Assembly: GCA_030562195.1 (NCBI GenBank)
Contig: CM060203.1
Location: forward strand, 4,478,208-4,542,207
Source of the DNA: Nipponacmea schrenckii
Taxonomy: Eukaryota; Mollusca; Gastropoda; Lottiidae
Direction of reading: 5' to 3'
DNA: 64,000 bases
The first letter of the stretch is position 1. Each line of letters opens with the position of its first letter. Both the position numbers and the translations under genes were made by a program. Below the pieces are notes generated by a model that did not search any database, had not been told where the DNA came from, and saw nothing but the letters and a program-made list of their open reading frames with translations. Shown one piece after another: positions 1-12,400 of this stretch.

Positions 1-429
1 GATGATGCATTGGACTATGATAAGACAAAATGTCTATCCCAGACAGATTGTAAACAACATTAACGTTCAGAATTTATTCGTGGCCTAAGTTTCGTCATCT
101 CGATCCGTTTGACCAATCTGACCTCGTCTCAGAAACGGGAATATTTTCATTTAAGCTAATAATATTGTTCACAGCCCATTTGAGCCTTCAGATCTATGTG
201 TGTCCAGCATTTTCTGCTTTTGAAATTTAAAAAGAGATATATTTGAAGGATTTGTGTTTTTTTTTATTTCTAGTATTTCTGAAAATCATATACATAAATT
301 CAAGAACCAACTGGACATAACCAGGGCTGAGACTGCCTCTTTTACTTAAGAGAAGACTAGAATGTGAAAAAAGTCCAGCCACTTTGACAATTTGGCGGCC
401 CATCCAATTTCTGAGAGTCTACATGGCAG

Positions 430-435
430 TTTATT
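430..435 (-). terminator. Candidate poly(A) signal AATAAA for the left small gene
   Basis: TTTATT on the + strand reads AATAAA on the - strand about 60 bases past the stop at 494. A second copy lies at 263-268. Either could serve; no transcript evidence is available here. Confidence 0.35.
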
Positions 436-493
436 TGTTATATTTTGAAAGTTATAGATTACAGCACTACACCCATTATAATTTATCTCAGTT

Positions 494-1651
494 TTAAATA
501 ATAATTTTAGTATCAGTAGAAGTAAGCAAGGAAGGGTTTTCACTCATATATTTGAATTTCATCCAATCTTCTTCATTATAAAATAACAGAGAGTCTGTGG
601 GAATGTTGGGCCCGACTTGCTCTCTTATCCAGGCCTGTTCGTTTGGTACGAAATATCCCGAACCATTCCATCTACGGTTCCATGCCTGATAATGCTGTGG
701 TAAAGATAGCGATGAAAAAGTGGACGGATATTTGGCACCAATTGTAGGAAATCCTAAAAAAATATTTATCAAAAATTGGTCATAGACTAACTTTATGTAC
801 TGTCGAACAATGGAAACCTTTCTTTTAGCTTAATAATGCGCCACACACCAAATGTGGAATGAACACCAAAACATATCAAATTTGGGGCTGCAAATCGTCT
901 ATGATAGAATCACCGGAATACCGGCTATATTTTTACTAAACGTTTTGGCTAAACAGTTCCATTATCCATGCATATTCATAAAGCATTTCTGTTAGTTTCC
1001 CTCCCGCTCCTGTAATATCCCACAGCCCAAAGTAAATGTAAATGAGCGTGTTATACCTGGGGTACCTGGGGTATATATGTTTCTCTGATTGTATTTTCTC
1101 CATTCGTCCTCAGATTCAAACAAAATTGCGTCTCGTCTTAATTGAGATGGTAGTGACTTGTAATCGTTTACGGAGACCCATCTCCGTTCACCGGGAATGT
1201 AGTATGACGGACCCATGAATACATAAGATGTAGCGTCTGGTGACCCATGTGAACCTGTTTGACAGATATATTGGTCTAATGATGTACTGTTTGCCTGGCT
1301 AGACGATGCATTTCCTGTAAATGATAATGGTATGTATGCATTAAGAAGACGTATCTAAGGAATATGTAACCTAGCATTAAATATATTAAGTCAATAATAG
1401 TATTCTCATGCTTGACTGAAGAGTTTCGCTTGTTATAACTCGTATTCACTCTGATTGGAATGTAGCAATTCTCCTATCTCTCTCTTAAGCCAGCTTCCTC
1501 GTTTCTTGCCCCGGGTACAGTTTAACAACCTCAGTCTATATCAATGTGCCACTAAGATAATGGAATTTTTTTAATCTTCAAAGAAATGATTTAACACTGC
1601 GACTGTCTACGAAACCCGAAAAATTTTATACCTACTTGTGGAGGCCGACAT
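494..1651 (-). CDS. Small Tyr/Trp/Pro-rich protein, 177 aa, family unknown (divergent pair, left member)
   Basis: Three exons on the - strand: 1651-1636, 1314-1057 and 753-494. Together they give 178 codons including the stop. Exon 1 holds ATG and 16 coding bases ending at an AA|GTAGGT donor. Exon 2 opens after a TTACAG acceptor and ends CCAG|GTATAA, and exon 3 opens after TTTTTTTAG. All phases agree (1, then 1). The protein carries the module YYIPGERRW ... DAILFESEDEW in exon 2 and a weaker second copy (YFVPNEQAW ... LLFYNEEDW) in exon 3, about 38 residues each. There is no signal peptide or membrane segment. The gene at 2562-3649 carries the same module and the same intron phase, so the two are paralogues arranged head to head. 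I do not recognise the family. Short W/Y/P-rich proteins of this look occur among ciliary microtubule-inner proteins, but that is only a guess. The 16-base first exon is the least certain part. Confidence 0.62.
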
Positions 1652-2477
1652 ATTTGTTTTGATTATTTATAGTCGTATTATTGTTTTCCATACAACACCT
1701 GTAGATTAAAGTCTACTGTTACTTATGAATAATATATAACCTAGCAACGTGTAAACTATCTGTGGTTGTAGCGCCCTCTTTGTATTACGACAATATAATA
1801 GTAGTCAATTATTATATAGAACTCCTATAAAGTGTGAACGGTAGGTCAATCTTTATTTACTCGTATTGAAATAAATAATAAACTATATAGGCTACAGGTA
1901 AGCTATTTGACAAAACCAGTCGCAGATTTCCAAGGGGTATTCTGAAATAGTGATATACTCTGTCACACACAAAGTGATAATAATATTAGTTATTGTTCCA
2001 GGCAGGGTATGCTTTTACTTCTGACCACTTGTTGCCATCTTTCATCATCAAATGTTTCCACATGGAATTGGACGTTTGCAATTTATCTTTTATGATAATA
2101 TAACAATCATTGTGATCAGTTTTCCTCCTTCAGGTTGGAGACATATATTTCATCGGTTACGTCCCATTAACTATGGAACTTGGAAATAAATATATTTTTA
2201 TCAGTTGCGTCCCTTGAACTTTTAAAATTTGTCGTTAATCTTCAATTTCTTCAGTTGGTGCGTCTCTATTAGTAGTGTCTGCTGGGCAGATGGACGGGTG
2301 AGGTGAAAGGCAGGATGTGCTTAGGCTACTCTTCTTCACACCTGATACAACTTTTCATTATGACATACTTCGTATAATTCCTCATGTGAAAAGTTCATTA
2401 CCTGTTACATATGTCTCGTCCATCAAGATTTTTTTATTTCGGGTTTCAATTTGCGGTTCTTGGTTTATTGATATAAA
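1652..2477. promoter_or_regulatory. Spacer between the two divergent small genes (shared promoter region)
   Basis: About 0.8-0.9 kb lies between the two start codons, and both genes are transcribed outward from it. Nothing else coding is visible. A shared bidirectional promoter is inferred from arrangement alone; I found no convincing TATA box or binding-site cluster. Confidence 0.35.
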
Positions 2478-2604
2478 ATGGATGCCTATAAATACAAATT
2501 ACTCAAACTCCATTACTCTGCAATGTTTTTCAAACCATTTTTGTTTATTCATTGGTAGAAAATGGATGCCTATAAATACGAACTACCCAAACCACATTAT
2601 TCTA
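2478..2604 (+). repeat. 84-bp tandem duplication covering the start of the right small gene
   Basis: The stretch around ATGGATGCCTATAAATAC occurs at 2478 and again at 2562, exactly 84 bases apart. The upstream copy reads as a 26-codon frame that ends at TAG (2556-2558), three bases before the ATG of the downstream copy. It is in the same frame as the main gene, so the two cannot be joined by simple read-through. The upstream copy would act as an upstream ORF if it is transcribed. Confidence 0.8.
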
Positions 2605-3649
2605 CGCCGTCTAACAACTATTTTTGTGGAGATTGGAAATCAACTGTGTGGACAGCCCCAGCACATTACGTTCCATCTGAGAGACGCTGGATTGATCACC
2701 CGGACTATCGCTCACTACCCAGAGAGGCCAAACGAGATGCGATAGATTTCCAGAGTGAACACGAATGGGTTTATTATTCTCGGAATAGAGACACGCCCGG
2801 AGGTAGGTTGAAGTTAAAAGACCGGTTTAAGTCAAGACTAAAAGTCTACAGTTACAAACACAATAACCCTAATGAAACGTGAGGCTCAAACAAAACTTTT
2901 AATTAAATAGTCTATTCGAAGCAAGTTACTGCTAAATTTATTTATTTGGTACAGGCGTCTTTAAACACTTCCAGAAGAATAGGACGTGAAACTCCGTTCA
3001 TTTCATTTTCCATTTAAAACGCTTAAAAACGATTTATCTCCCATGAAGTTTTTCAATAAACTCAGTTTGCACATTGGTCATAAATCGTTTGACGGGTAAA
3101 ATGAGTGATTAAATTCGGTACATTAGAGGCTAAATGTAACCATAACATTTATACTTAGATACATTTATATAACATTTTAACCACGCAATAAAGATAGGTA
3201 TATCTTCTTTTAGAGGCATTAAGTAACTGAGTAATAACTAACTGGATATAATTATATGGATAACAATTACTTGCGACGTTTCGACGAAACCCAAGTTATT
3301 TAATAAAGTTATTGTTATCCATATAATTGTGTCCATTTAGTTAAGATAGGCATATGTCTCATTTTACATTTTGATTACAGGATATTTCCATAAAGATGTC
3401 GGTTTACATCCATCTGGTCGACCAGAACTAAGACTGTTTGGATACACTAGAGATCTGCCCAGTATGCCTGGTGATACACCTTCTCAGAGAGCATGGTACC
3501 AAAATAACAACCCAACTCCAGTTGTCCGCAACTCACGGGGAGACTATTATGGCTTCTACCACCAAGCTTTGGATTCTGAAAATGAACGTCGAATGATAAA
3601 CACGCCTATGAATTTCAAGGTACAACCGAATGATATACCCAAAATATAG
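2562..3649 (+). CDS. Small Tyr/Trp/Pro-rich protein, 169 aa, family unknown (divergent pair, right member)
   Basis: Two exons, 2562-2802 and 3381-3649, give 170 codons including the stop. The donor is CGGAG|GTAGGT, the acceptor TTGATTACAG|GA, and both sides are phase 1, the same as in the left paralogue. Exon 1 encodes MDAYKYELPKPHYS, then the module HYVPSERRW ... DAIDFQSEHEW. Exon 2 encodes a different tail with repeated Trp/Tyr (QRAWYQNNN, DYYGFYHQ). It has no signal peptide, membrane helix or known catalytic motif. The start is set by the in-frame TAG three bases upstream and by the match to the duplicated start region. A fold-back element sits in the intron. The function is unknown, and conservation of the module between two genes is the main evidence that both are real. 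Confidence 0.72.
2971..3010 (+). mobile_element. 3'-end fragment of a SINE
   Basis: The run CAGAAGAATAGGACGTGAAA matches, with a few changes, the 3' end of the full SINE at 23676-24041 (CAGAAGAGTAGGACGTAAAA), and similarity continues for about 40 bases. Only the tail is present. It lies in the intron of the right small gene. Confidence 0.5.
3236..3344. mobile_element. Fold-back (MITE-like) element in intron
   Basis: Two arms of about 35 bases, 3237-3271 and 3306-3343, are near-perfect inverted copies (core AATTATATGGATAACAAT). Between them sits a smaller palindrome, GTTTCGACGAAAC. A diverged half copy of the same element is visible at 29205-29260. No coding capacity; a non-autonomous DNA element is the likely origin. 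Confidence 0.6.
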
Positions 3650-6468
3650 AATCCTGTCAATGAGATGTGTGATAGGCTTGTATTTGTTATATAATTGTAA
3701 AAGTTTGGTTGTTTTGAGAGAAAAGATGACGCTGTGTTTTGATTTTCGTCCCTTATTAATGATGTTGTGCGCAGCAGTACAGCAGTGGGTTACAGCAATC
3801 TTCATAGGTAGTCCAGGGGAATAGATGGAATTGGGTATTTTTTAATTTTAAGTATCTTGAGCTCCAAACCAATATTTATTACAAGAAGTGTTTCCGCATT
3901 CCTGTATGTACTAGACGTCGATGCAATGACTTATACTGGTCCGTAAATAGAATGATAATTACATGTGAAACAAAATGCTCATTTCTGATAAATATTGACA
4001 AATTGTCTCGTCTGCTCCCTTGGTGGTGATCAGAGTGGTCGATGGCCGATCTCTAAATATAGGAATATCAACTGTTTCTTATTAGTAAATTCGTTGTAGT
4101 TGGCGATATCTTCAATCTTATATTAAAATTACAACTTCCCTAATGTCTCTAATTTTGTCCTTTTGGTGAGTTCATTGAATGTTTTTTATAATATCTTTTT
4201 GAAACACCACACGAATTTTTGGTTGAAAATCCAATAACTAATGATTCCAACTATATACATGTATCTGAACACCGCATTCTTCTTTCTCCAACCGACTTGC
4301 TGGATCTCTTCTGAAACAATTTCAGGATATTTACTGAGCTAGACTGACTGCCAGCTCCATAAACATTACACTAAACAATAATAGTCATGAACAGAAGTCG
4401 TTCAGTAAATTATATTCTTCTTCTCAAGTCAATAAAAATGGATCGTTCCCCGCATTTAATTTAACTGTAGCAGTCTGGAGATTCGGATTAAAAGAGAAAA
4501 ATAGAATTTACGAGCCATTCTGGGATAATTTGAAGATAATTTGTATGACTTGTCAATAAGGTGAATTATACCTTACTTAAAATGTCGTTTATAGAAAAAT
4601 CGCTTGATGAAATGAAATTGAAACCTTAATACACCGATTTAAAGCGTGAAACTATTTATACGCCATATTTACTTTTTTTTGTGACATTTTGTATCTGCAT
4701 TTTTTTTTCTATTTTTGTCGGATAAACAAATAAATTCAACAATCTCTAGCCTTTGATATAATATCCGAACTGCAGTGTATAGACTATTATTATTGTTCAC
4801 AAGTTAAAAGTACAAAAGGAATAAGTAGAATTGCTGACAATTATGAACGTATTTCGACAGCCTTTGAATATTATGGAGCTCAACTAAGGATGCCTAGATA
4901 CCCAAATTGTAAGTCTTTTGTTAAATCATTTATTCAAAGCCAACAACTGACCAACCAATCTATCTTTGTTTGTGCTTGTGGAAGGACGGAAATCCTGATG
5001 ATGACGACCCCTGTCTTGGTACTTATTCAACCATTGTATTGTTAGAGACATAATAATGATATGCTGATTTATTAATTTATTCATTCATTTCTTTATATTT
5101 TCTGTATTTTCGATACATTGTATTTGTTTAATCATAAGTTTGATTTTGTTTCCGTAACCTTATTTATGCCATGTAAAAAATATTGTTTAAATCGATAGTT
5201 ATTACGTTCTTCGAAGCGATTTTTCTTGGTGAGTGCTTCAGTGAGAAAAACAAAAGCCATATCACAAGGTACGGGGCGATTTGCTCTTATGACTTCTGTG
5301 GCTTCTTCTTTGTCTGGATTCTTCTTTATTCTTATGGAGATAATTTTATCTGTCTTTCTTCTGTGGGTCTTTTTTCTGTTTGTGTAGATGGACATGTTCT
5401 TATGGTTTCATCTGTTCCTTCTTCTGTGATTCTTGTTGACGATTACTGCTTTTATGTAAAAAAAATCCATATCGCAGACGTAAAGTGGGGAGTGATTTCG
5501 ATTCTTTAGCTTCTTCTGTGTATTCATCCAATTACTTCTATGTTGCCAACGACGACTACATTTGAGAGTAATTTAGCATTTTTTAATACCCATTTACTAG
5601 TATGCTCAATGCGCTATGACCCGATCGACATTAGCTAGCAGATTGTGATACAATAGCCACCTTTAAACACAGTTTAATTATAATTATATAATCATTTGTA
5701 TAATACTACATGTATTTCTCTGGAATATACAAAAAATACTACTAGTATATCATTCGCTGTGGAATGGACAACGCTTTTAACATTACTAGGCGATTATTTT
5801 AAATCTCTTGGTAGACGAGGACAATCCAACTTGCTTCCATTACTACAAACACAGTGAAAACCGTTATTAACGATTCATATAACAAGATAGGCGAAAGGTG
5901 TTTCAGCGGCACTGCAATTTGTAAATGCATTTACTATATAGAATCATACAGCCGTCGTGCTGGCAATGTTTTTATGATATTCTGGGAGTCTGACTGACAA
6001 TTTTCAAACACAAGGATCGTGCGTATGAAGTTGGATACTATGCTAACGCTTTTTGAATGCAGTCGTTGAGGTTTTAATTTTATATCATTCCAAAAGAAAC
6101 GTTTATATTTATTTTAAGTAAACAAGTAAACTGAGCCGTGCTTGTGAAGTTTCCTTTTTTTATCCGGTAAGTGTCGTTAACTACAAGAAAAATTTAAAAA
6201 TCGACCAATGGAAAACTGATATTAGTTATATTGAGATTGATTAGCAAGAGACTTCATGATAAGTGATAAGTATGATAACAGTTTGATTATAAAGAAGGAA
6301 ATAGACAATGTACAAAGTTTTACCTTTGCGTACGCCGCTCCTTCAGACTTGTTCTGATTTGCAATAATACGTTCGTTCTTTTAGGAGAGAAACTATTATT
6401 GAAACATTAAAATAAAGGAAAGGTTTTTGTTAGGATTGTGTTAGTTTTAGAATCTACAATTTGTGAAA
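3650..6468. other. Intergenic region, nothing recognised
   Basis: AT-rich spacer between the small gene and the GPCR. Open frames at 5132-5509 overlap on both strands and show no splice-phase support or protein motif. The 5' untranslated exon and promoter of the receptor may lie here but cannot be placed. Confidence 0.5.
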
Positions 6469-9400
6469 ATGGATTCCCAATCTACAGAAAGTTGGGAGGG
6501 AATCTATTACTATTATTATGATGACACCACACAATCCAATGGAAATTTCTCAGATTCATTTTACTTTTATAAGGTAAGTGTTTTTGTGTTTTAAATTTTT
6601 GCGGTTTTTTTTTTTTTGGCGGGGGTCGATTGGCCATGTTTAGACGAAAGTGGATAGCTACGGTGACTCACATACGACATACTTAGTTTGAATTAACAAC
6701 TTTATTTATTTCCCCCCTCATGTTTGGCTCGTTTGATGTTAAGACAATTGAGTTGAATAGAAAAGGTCATTCACTAACAATAACAAATATAAAAACAAGT
6801 ACAAAATACAATAAAAACTATATTATACTTGGTGATATTCAACAAGTCCATAAACATCAAAGATGGGGGACACACAACGCCTCCCACGTTTTAGCTACAG
6901 GTATTCTTAAAATTAAAGTGCAAATTAGAAAAATTGAAAGATGTACAACAAGGATGGGTAACAAAAGGGTGGGTTGAATAATCAATTTTTTTTCAGAATT
7001 TTTCACCATCGTGAAAAAACTAGCTGAAAAGTGGGTGATAAGTCTGGTAGTTTTTATTTCATTTTTACCAAGGTGAAAATGTTTATGTCAACATGTGATT
7101 AATTAACTGCTATTTTCACATGTTACTTTGTCTAGAATGTTGTATAGGCCTATACTTTTCCCGGGCGTAATATGTGTATGGGATATCGGCAAGTTCAGGG
7201 GCAGACTTAAAATGTTAAAATTTTATTAGAACTACTAAAGTCTACTTCCGATTATTTTAAGTATCAGCGGTCCAATTGTATTCATTAATTTATGAAAAAA
7301 TGAAAACCTTCTAAGAATGGTGCGCAATGGTGAGGTTATTATCTGTTTATTCAGCTGGTATTTATTATTATTATATTAATAATAATTTTTAAATCACAGG
7401 TACCCTGCTTCAAATTCCTCTTTACATGAAAATCGTGTTACTATTCTGAATCAAAGACATAGTTTACTGAAAGAAGCAAGTTGTATGTACATGACTGTAT
7501 GCTTATTTCTTAACGGAAGTTTTCATTGAATTGAAATATTGAAACTCAATATTCCTACATGGTCCCTGAAAAACAGTAGAAAATAATAGATATAAATCCA
7601 TTATATCGTATCGTTAGATTGATTAATACTGTTGTCATTTAGGTCTAGTCGTAATAAAATAAGACTTCCATGTAAGGACATGCAAAAATAATTTTGAAAT
7701 TTCCATTATCTGATAATTTTCTTTTAAGAATATTTAAACGAATACTACCACATAGAATGCACACAAAATTTAAGGTTTCAAATTGGTTCAATTCATCATT
7801 CATATTAGAAAGAAAGAAAGAAAGAAAAGAAACAACTATATTTTACAAGGATAACATCTTAGGTTCACAACTCCGCCGTGACAGGGATCCTTTCTACCAG
7901 CTAGTCCTTGGCCAAACCTCTTGGCATTGATCTTTCCCGGATTAACCGTACCCATTTACAGCTGGGTGGACTGGAATTGTGAGTGAAGATGACTTATTCA
8001 AGGTCATCAAACTTTCATACGCCGATCGAGATTAGAACTTATAATCAGATCAAACTTTCGTTCCGTTTTTATGTGATGTATATGAGAAGGACTCACTCAC
8101 CAAATAGACTATTACTTAGAATGACATATTTATATTAATGTACATGTCATTTATTTGATTCAGTATGGTTTTCTACACAACTGATGAACAAAGATTCATT
8201 TAAGTGAAGTTTAAACATCTTTTTTTTTTTTTTTTCGTCATTTGAAATAGGAAGTATACAAAAAATTTGACCTGTTAATATATCTTATATTGTGCATAAT
8301 CAACCTAGAGATTGAAGATGAAGTAGTTATGTAAAGCAAATCTTTTAACTTAAAAAATAATTTGAGTACCAAGAGAATAAAAAAATCACATTCCTTTAAA
8401 AAAAAACAATGATTAAATTCTCTTCTTAAATAATATGTGCTCTTTGTGTTGTTATGACCCAGTACACAGCAAAATAATACACCAGTTACCGGAAAGGTTT
8501 ATATTATTATGTGTGTTGAGCAAGAGAATAATTGAAATATCTCGCTTATATGTGTAAACTAATGAAACAAAATGTAAAAAGAAAGGCCACCTGCATTATT
8601 TATTGTCACAGTGGCGTTTCTTATATAATAAAACAAAACACGATGTATGACGAATGGTTGTGGAAAAGAAATGATAAAAGCCAGATATATCCGTGATGTG
8701 TTTTTAATAGGAATATTCTGTGGAAACTAGAATATAGTAGTGGTATTATGTAGATGATTGATGGTTTCTGCAAATTTATTATGGAGTTGATAAATTTAGT
8801 TTTAGAAACAACACTAATTTGTGAGTAAGCTGACATAGATGCTTTGATTTAATTGTTCGATATTCTATGATGTCATTGTCTGTATACTTTATAATACAAA
8901 ACAGTCATACTTTCTATGAACCCACTTTGGCTGGTTTTAAATATATATTTATGGTGTGTCAGAATAAAGTATTTTACAGAGGCGTTGAGTTACACAATTG
9001 TATTTTGACTTGCTGTGGTGACGCTGGCGTCTAACTGAAAGGGCTATGATGTCATTAGTTACCTGAACATGTCATCAATCGGTAGGTTAAAGGCTGCAAA
9101 GTCTGGAGCTGTTGGTAAAACCGAATTGTTAACCGAAAGAGGTTTATGACGTTATCGCTGAACTGAACATGTCGGTAAAATTCAGAATCGGTCGGTAAAT
9201 TTCGGAATCGGTCGGTAAATTTCGGAATCTGTCGGTAAAAGGTGACATTGGCTGGTACTTTCAGTACGATTGATTTTAAAACCCAAAGTATGAAAATCTT
9301 GTTTCGGCTATGATGATATCGCTATAACTGTTCTTACACATTACCCCCATTCTTTGATGAACTTGTCGCTTTTCCATCCTCTGTGATTATTAGGCGCCTA

Positions 9401-12400
9401 TTCTAAGTTATTAGTAGATGATACAATTTCACACGCTAAAAAACGGTGCGGATCTAAAGCAGACCATACATCATTGAGATGTAGATGAGTATATTTAGGG
9501 GTTTATGGGCCCCTTTTTCGCCAAAATGCATACTGATTGATGTGGATGAAAGGGGGAAGCGGCAAGACAATTTAATAAATGCAACCAAAATCTCGTTGTT
9601 TTAAAACACACCACAGAAATATCAAATTAAGCCTGAAAGTTCATTTAACTGCAAATGGAATAAACCTCAACATAATACCATATTATTAGAGTTTCATAAA
9701 ATTTAATAACGTTAGAAAACTCGACTGAAATATCCCAACAGGGACTCGTTGATTGTGAGAAAATGTTTGAATCAATCTATTTTATGACACCATCTACAAA
9801 ATATTAATGTGAAGAATGTTTAGGATTCTATATAAAATGATAATTATTGTCAGTCTTCGTATATCAATCGATTCAATATCTATCCACCATCCAACATATT
9901 TCCACCCAATTCTATCCAATCAACCACCCACCAACATCGATTTACACAAACACCCACCAACATCGATTTACAGAAACACCCACCAATCTATCCACCGACC
10001 TATCAACCAAGCCACCCAACAACTGTCCACCTAATTCTATCCACCCAGTTTATACCCATCACCAATCTTCCCATCTATCCATCTATTCATATTTTCACCC
10101 CATGTCTTTTCAAAGTATTTAACCACCAATAACTTTATATCAAACTCAATATCTACCCTTGTATACCTTCCATTACACGTCAAATCTTAATCATAAGTAA
10201 GTCATTTAGCTGCATATACAGAAACCACTGACACCGGCAGAGATATCCAAATTATAAAGATTAAAGCTATAAATTTGCCCGAAACGATAAGTAGGCCAAT
10301 TATATTTTGAATCCCTGACCTCAGGATGATTGCCTTTTCAATGTCACAAGTAACATAATAATAAACATCAATTTTTAACAAATCCTTCTAAGCTTAGTTT
10401 GACATCTCATTTCTCTTTGTAAATCCATGTCTTTAGTAGATTATCAACTTCTTGCTATTTTCATTATTTCTTTCCATTGAAAAGCTCAATACCTCAATCC
10501 CATTAACGTGTTGTTATGTTGGCTGTTGAAACACTGTATTAAATAGAGGAAACAGAATTTAAGTGAGGTACACAATAATAATATTTTAGCTAGTTCAGTT
10601 TATAAGCTCATTCCTTTAAAAGAATTCACTTGACCTTGTCGCTAGAATCTGGACACGATGATGATTAGGAGACATTTTAAAGCCGTAAGCAAATTCACAG
10701 CCTCATAAACGACCCCGATTATGTTTGGGTTTTATATCACAGAACGTCGCGATAGTTTCGGATGAAATTAGCATTCGCTTTCAAAACAAGGTAGTTAGCT
10801 ATGGTAGTTGATGGATGATTTAGTACCCATGTATCTTATAAAGGTAACTCTATTTATAACGCAGTTTTATTAACCAATTTATATTATTAAAAAGATTTGC
10901 ACCATTTTTATGTAGACATCTGTTTTTGCTTCATTTCAACTCAAATTAAACTGTAAGGCGTTCTGTGACTTCACAATCGTTATATTCACACTAATCAAAT
11001 ATGATTAATGCCACCCTGTTCATATATTGAATTGATAAGGTGGTATTTATTAATATAAAAGAAGATCGTTATTTTACACCAACCAAATGACACTGGCAAT
11101 CTCAGAAGAATCTAGTTACTTTCTAAAGAGAAATAAATGAGTTGAATTCCCATTAATGTAATGACTAAAACAAAGAAGAGCAAAAGTAATTGAAATATCA
11201 CAAACCTCATATAATATTACTTCTAAACCCATTGTCAGATCTATATTGGAATATGATGAAAGGACATTAACGGGTCTTTATTCTGTTTAAGATATTGTAC
11301 ATTTGTATGTTTACCGCATGTTGACATTGTTTTCTTTTAGAGGACCTTTAGCTTTGACTATTGAATCCCATTACTGTTATGGGGCTAAAAATTCTAAAAA
11401 TAATCAAAAAAAATTTTATACGCCCACATGAATATGTGGTATGCGTTCAAGTTCAAATTTGACAATTTTTCAAAGAACAGTTTTTGAGTTATTCCCCTGC
11501 CTCAATATTTTTTAGACACAATAGAAGCTACCATTTCAAATGGATTTTAATGAAACTTGGTGTGAGCATTGGAATTGCTAAGACGGCGGTCAAGTTCGAT
11601 TTGACAATTTTTCGATGAACGGTTTTTGAGTTATTGCCCCTGCCTCAATATTTGTTGTAGACACAATAGAAGCTACAATTTTCAATGGATTTTAATGAAA
11701 CTTGGTGTGAGCATTGGAATTAATAAGACGGCGGTCAAGTTCGAATTTGGACAATTTTTCGACGAACTGTTTTTGAATTATTGCCCTTGATTTAGTAACA
11801 TCACATCAAAATTGATTGTTGATGCAATAGAAGCTACAATTTTCAATGGATTTGGATGAAACTTGGTATGAGTATTGAAATTGATAAGACGGCAGTCAAG
11901 TTCGAATTTGACGATTTTTTTTTATGAACTTTATTTGAGTTATTGCCCTTGACTTAGTAAAATCTTGACAAAATTGTATTGTTGATGCAATAGAACCTAC
12001 AATATTCAAACGATTTTGATGAAACTTGGTTTGAGCATTGGAATTGAAGACCTTCAGTCAAGTTTGAAATTGACAATTTTCAATGAACGGTTTGAGTTAT
12101 TGCCCTTGCCTTAGTAAATTGCGTCAAAATTCTATTGTGGTTGCAATAAGAAGCTTCAATTATCTACGGATTTTTATGGACCTTGGTGTTAGAATTGATA
12201 AGACAGTAGTCAAGTTTGAATTTGACGACTTTTTTTTTATGAATGTTTTTTTAGTTATATCCCTTGCCTAAAAATTTTGTGGATGCAAAAGACGCTACAA
12301 TTTTTTAACAGATTTGATGAAACTTGGTATGAGTATTGAAAAAGATAAGATGGTGGTTAAGTTTGAATCTGACGATTTTTCGATTTGACAGTTTTTTTTA

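Noticed and set aside
5132..5509. Overlapping frames on both strands
   Set aside because: They overlap each other, lack motifs, and neither has supporting splice signals or conserved features.
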